A stretch of 16,548 nt of DNA from JAHDDY01 sp964549375 (lineage in GTDB: Bacteria > Pseudomonadota > Alphaproteobacteria > Rhodobacterales > Rhodobacteraceae): the NCBI GenBank assembly GCA_964549375.1, contig CAZJWF010000071.1:1-16548 (forward strand), written 5' to 3'. The position numbers and the translations under genes were made by a program. Below the pieces are notes generated by a model. It saw nothing but the letters and a program-made list of their open reading frames with translations, did no database searches and had not been told where the DNA came from. Every line of letters begins with the position of its first letter. Position 1 is the stretch's first letter. This document shows positions 14,427 through 16,548 of this stretch, piece after piece.

Positions 14427-15302
14427 ATGGACTGGGACAGGTTACGCGTCTTTCACGCTGTCGCCGAAGCTGGCAGCATCACACATGCAGGCGAAACTCT
14501 TCATCTGAGCCAGCCTGCGGTTAGTCGCCAAATTCAAAGCCTTGAGGCGGCGATGGGTGCAACATTATTCCATCGCCATCCGCGAGGGCTGCTTCTCACC
14601 TCTGAGGGCGAAATACTGTTTGAGGCGACTCAGGAGATCACCGCTCAACTCAATGCCAGCGAGGCTCGGCTTCGAGATAATCGCGAAGGAGTACACGGGC
14701 CGCTACGCGTCACAACAACGCTTGGTTTCGGCATCAAATGGTTAATGCCTCGATTACCAAAACTGCTCGCTTTGCACCCGGGCCTGACGATTGAATTGCT
14801 TTTGACAGAAAAGGTCCTCGACCTTGCTATGCGTCAGGCAGATGTAGCGATCCGGATGCGTGCACCAAGGCAAGCGGATGTCATCGGCCGCAAGCTATGG
14901 TCAATGCGCATGGGGTTGTATGCTTCTCGATCATATCTGGATCAGCGTGGGACACCTGAGACCGTCAAAGATCTCGCTGACCACGATCTGATCATCTACA
15001 ATGAAACGGCTCCGCAACCTTCGTACGAGATTGACTGGCTCTTTCGCGAGGGAAATAGCGGAGTAACGTTGCGCCCACGCGTCACGGTCAGCACTCAACT
15101 TGCTGTGCTTGAAGCAGTTCGAAACGGTGTGGGGATCGGGATTGTTCCAGAATATCTAACAAATGACGACGAATCACTGTTGCGTGTCTTGCCCGACTGC
15201 ATCGGGCCAGAAATCGAACCCCACCTCGTATACGCGACCGAAATGAAATCGTCGAAGCGGGTGGCTGTCTTTCGTGCCTTCTTATTGGCCGAATTGGGTT
15301 AG
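14427..15302 (+). CDS. LysR-family transcriptional regulator
   Basis: The protein has 291 residues, typical LTTR length. The N-terminal winged helix-turn-helix spans 1-60 (MDWDRLRVFHAVAEAGSITHAGETLHLSQPAVSRQI..., recognition helix LSQPAVSRQI). A linker helix (about 61-90) leads to the substrate-binding-type effector domain (92-291), with GPLRVTTTLGFG (92-103) and the hinge-region VGIGIVPEY typical of the family. The ATG at 14427 is set by AGGAGG at 14414-14419; the frame is open further upstream, but that part is antisense to the neighbouring gene. Effector and targets are unknown; the divergent exported-protein gene is the obvious candidate target. The N-terminus resembles LysR proteins I associate with Rhodobacteraceae. 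Confidence 0.94.
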   Translation: MDWDRLRVFHAVAEAGSITHAGETLHLSQPAVSRQIQSLEAAMGATLFHRHPRGLLLTSEGEILFEATQEITAQLNASEARLRDNREGVHGPLRVTTTLGFGIKWLMPRLPKLLALHPGLTIELLLTEKVLDLAMRQADVAIRMRAPRQADVIGRKLWSMRMGLYASRSYLDQRGTPETVKDLADHDLIIYNETAPQPSYEIDWLFREGNSGVTLRPRVTVSTQLAVLEAVRNGVGIGIVPEYLTNDDESLLRVLPDCIGPEIEPHLVYATEMKSSKRVAVFRAFLLAELG

Positions 15303-15547
15303 TTACCCCATTAAATCAGTACACTGAATTAATACAAAGATTACCTTACCTGTATCGCGTTAACCCTAAACTGTTATAAATTAACGCTGTTTTTATCCGT
15401 ATACGTCGTAAATGCTTTGCAACCTGTATCACATTCTATCAGTGTGGGTCGTATCCGAACGCGCGCTGTCCTTTTCTTTCGTTTGGCCCGCGCATTGCAG
15501 AGCACCTCGCACCACTAGCGAATTAGTACTGAAAAAAGAGGCGACCA
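15303..15547. other. AT-rich intergenic region before the large repeat protein
   Basis: These 245 bases include an AT-rich stretch (about 15309-15400), a small dyad TCAGT/ACTGA (15316-15320, 15323-15327) and AGAGG (15537-15541), the ribosome site of the next gene. I see no strong terminator for the LysR gene and no promoter I would defend. TTATAAATT near 15376 could be part of a -10 box. Confidence 0.4.
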
Positions 15548-16548
15548 ATGTCGAACTGGAAATTATCACCATCTCGTACCGCGCTTGGGGTCGCCGTAAC
15601 AGCGGCCGCATTCGCAACGTCGATCGGCGCGCAAGCGGCACCGATCCAACCTGAAAATGACGACGCGCTGTTCAAACTGCGTTATTCCGCAAACGGACCT
15701 GCATCCGAGGCAGCGCGTAACGCGATCAACCGCGCCCTTTTGCCTTTGATCGACGCTTCAGCGGCAGATGAATACACGCTTGAGCCACTCACGACGGTGC
15801 CTTTGGCAGCTGAAGTGCCACTTCCGACATATCAGTCTGATGTAACTGGTTCCATCGGTCCGATCACCCCATCGGGTCAGGAAACAATCATTCACTCAGC
15901 ACCTGTGGAAACACGTATAATTGAGGTACCTGCACCGGCGCCGACACGTATCGTCGAGACCGTGGCGCCTGCAATTGACTTTGGTGTTGTTAAGACGACG
16001 CCGATCCAATTTCAGCCAATTGCTGCGCCTGCCGAGCAAATCATCACCACTCACAACGCGGTGGATTGCCCTCATCTCACCACGACGGAAGTTCCTGTCG
16101 AACAGTTTCTCGGCCCGATTCAAACCGTCGAGACGGTCGAAATCATCGACTCTGCTCCGATCATCGAAACGGCTCCACAAATTGTGACATGTCCAACTCC
16201 TGCGCCAGTGGCTCAGCCGAGCACGACGGTCATCAACATCACGCCTCCCGCACCGCAGGCAGCACCTGTGTTCACGGCACCTGCTCCTCAACAGCAAGTC
16301 GCTGCAGTAGCACCTTCGTTCTTCGGTGGTTTCGGCGGCGGATTCTTTGGCGGTGGCGGTTCGGTTAGCTCGAGCCAAACCGTTGTTGTTGAAGGTGGTG
16401 GAGATACATTCGTTGACCGCACGCAGCTTATCGACAACTCGGACAATCGGGTGTTCAACACCACGAACAACACCACCAACGAAGGCGATACTGTCACGAA
16501 CAACACAAAAAATGTCTCGAACGTTCGGAACGTTCGGAATGTGCGGAA
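15548..16548 (+). CDS. Large secreted low-complexity protein with Asn-rich repeats, 3' end missing
   Basis: ATG at 15548 follows AGAGG (15537-15541). I read 333 codons without a stop to the window edge, so the gene is longer than seen. Residues 1-30 form a signal peptide (TALGVAVTAAAFATSIGAQA, cleavage probably before AP). A short segment, 34-78, with a predicted helix (PASEAARNAINRALLPLID) follows. A Pro/Thr/Val/Ile/Glu-rich region (79-255) has imperfect repeats of the type IIE-x-(V/A)-P-A (for example RIIEVPAPA, RIVETVAPA, PIIETAP). Then come a Phe/Gly-rich stretch FFGGFGGGFFGGGGS (258-272) and an Asn/Thr-rich part (298-333) ending in NVS-NVR-NVR-NVR. The layout suggests an exported surface or matrix protein whose C-terminal repeat array lies beyond the window. 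No family recognised. Confidence 0.82.
   Translation, partial: MSNWKLSPSRTALGVAVTAAAFATSIGAQAAPIQPENDDALFKLRYSANGPASEAARNAINRALLPLIDASAADEYTLEPLTTVPLAAEVPLPTYQSDVTGSIGPITPSGQETIIHSAPVETRIIEVPAPAPTRIVETVAPAIDFGVVKTTPIQFQPIAAPAEQIITTHNAVDCPHLTTTEVPVEQFLGPIQTVETVEIIDSAPIIETAPQIVTCPTPAPVAQPSTTVINITPPAPQAAPVFTAPAPQQQVAAVAPSFFGGFGGGFFGGGGSVSSSQTVVVEGGGDTFVDRTQLIDNSDNRVFNTTNNTTNEGDTVTNNTKNVSNVRNVRNVR
16511..16546 (+). repeat. Tandem 9-base repeat encoding NV(S/R)
   Basis: Four consecutive in-frame 9-base units, AATGTCTCG, AACGTTCGG, AACGTTCGG and AATGTGCGG, encode NVS, NVR, NVR, NVR. Third positions differ while Asn and Val are kept. The array reaches the window edge and probably continues. Confidence 0.8.

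Overview
The window looks like chromosomal DNA of a marine alphaproteobacterium, most likely from the Roseobacter/Rhodobacteraceae group. This is inferred from moderate-high GC, family-typical protein sequences (the RecO C-terminal region, the LysR N-terminus beginning MDWDRLRVFHAV, the HIG1-like 'twin transmembrane' protein beside a PduO-type adenosyltransferase) and tightly packed genes. I recognise no insertion sequence, prophage, CRISPR array, tRNA, rRNA or known defence system. Most of the window is ordinary metabolism and transport.

Layout, left to right. (1) 2-5120, plus strand: a tightly coupled cluster of a YmdB-type metallophosphoesterase (5' end outside the window), a DASS/SLC13 permease with central RCK_C domains, a DMT/EamA permease and a SAM methyltransferase, with ATGA start/stop overlaps at two junctions, followed by an RNase Z-like metallo-beta-lactamase-fold hydrolase. 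(2) 5303-6556: an ammonium transporter without an adjacent P-II gene, ending in a clear terminator. (3) 6600-8850: the most unusual part. Two small secreted basic proteins, one carrying a His/Gly/Phe repeat array, flank a 1-Cys peroxiredoxin. They share signal peptides, a C-terminal motif, the translation-start region and a two-block upstream element at exactly the same distance from the start codon. A probable third, decayed start lies between them. The intergenic DNA before the peroxiredoxin holds two strong secondary-structure elements. (4) 8818-12693, minus strand: acs, a PduO-type cob(I)alamin adenosyltransferase, a HIG1-like small membrane protein and an SDR oxidoreductase; an interlocked pair of inverted repeats precedes acs. 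(5) 12761-14332: recO and, converging on it with a 15-bp overlap, an unknown exported protein. (6) 14427-15302: a LysR regulator, divergent from that exported protein. (7) 15548 to the end: an exported low-complexity protein of at least 333 residues, open to the window edge and therefore easily missed by ORF callers that need a stop codon.

Functionally, acs feeds acetate into acetyl-CoA, the adenosyltransferase supplies adenosylcobalamin (for example to methylmalonyl-CoA mutase-type enzymes), AmtB takes up ammonium and the peroxiredoxin removes peroxides. The best candidates for undescribed biology are the paralogous secreted-protein family around the peroxiredoxin with its shared upstream element, and the large N-rich repeat protein at the right edge.
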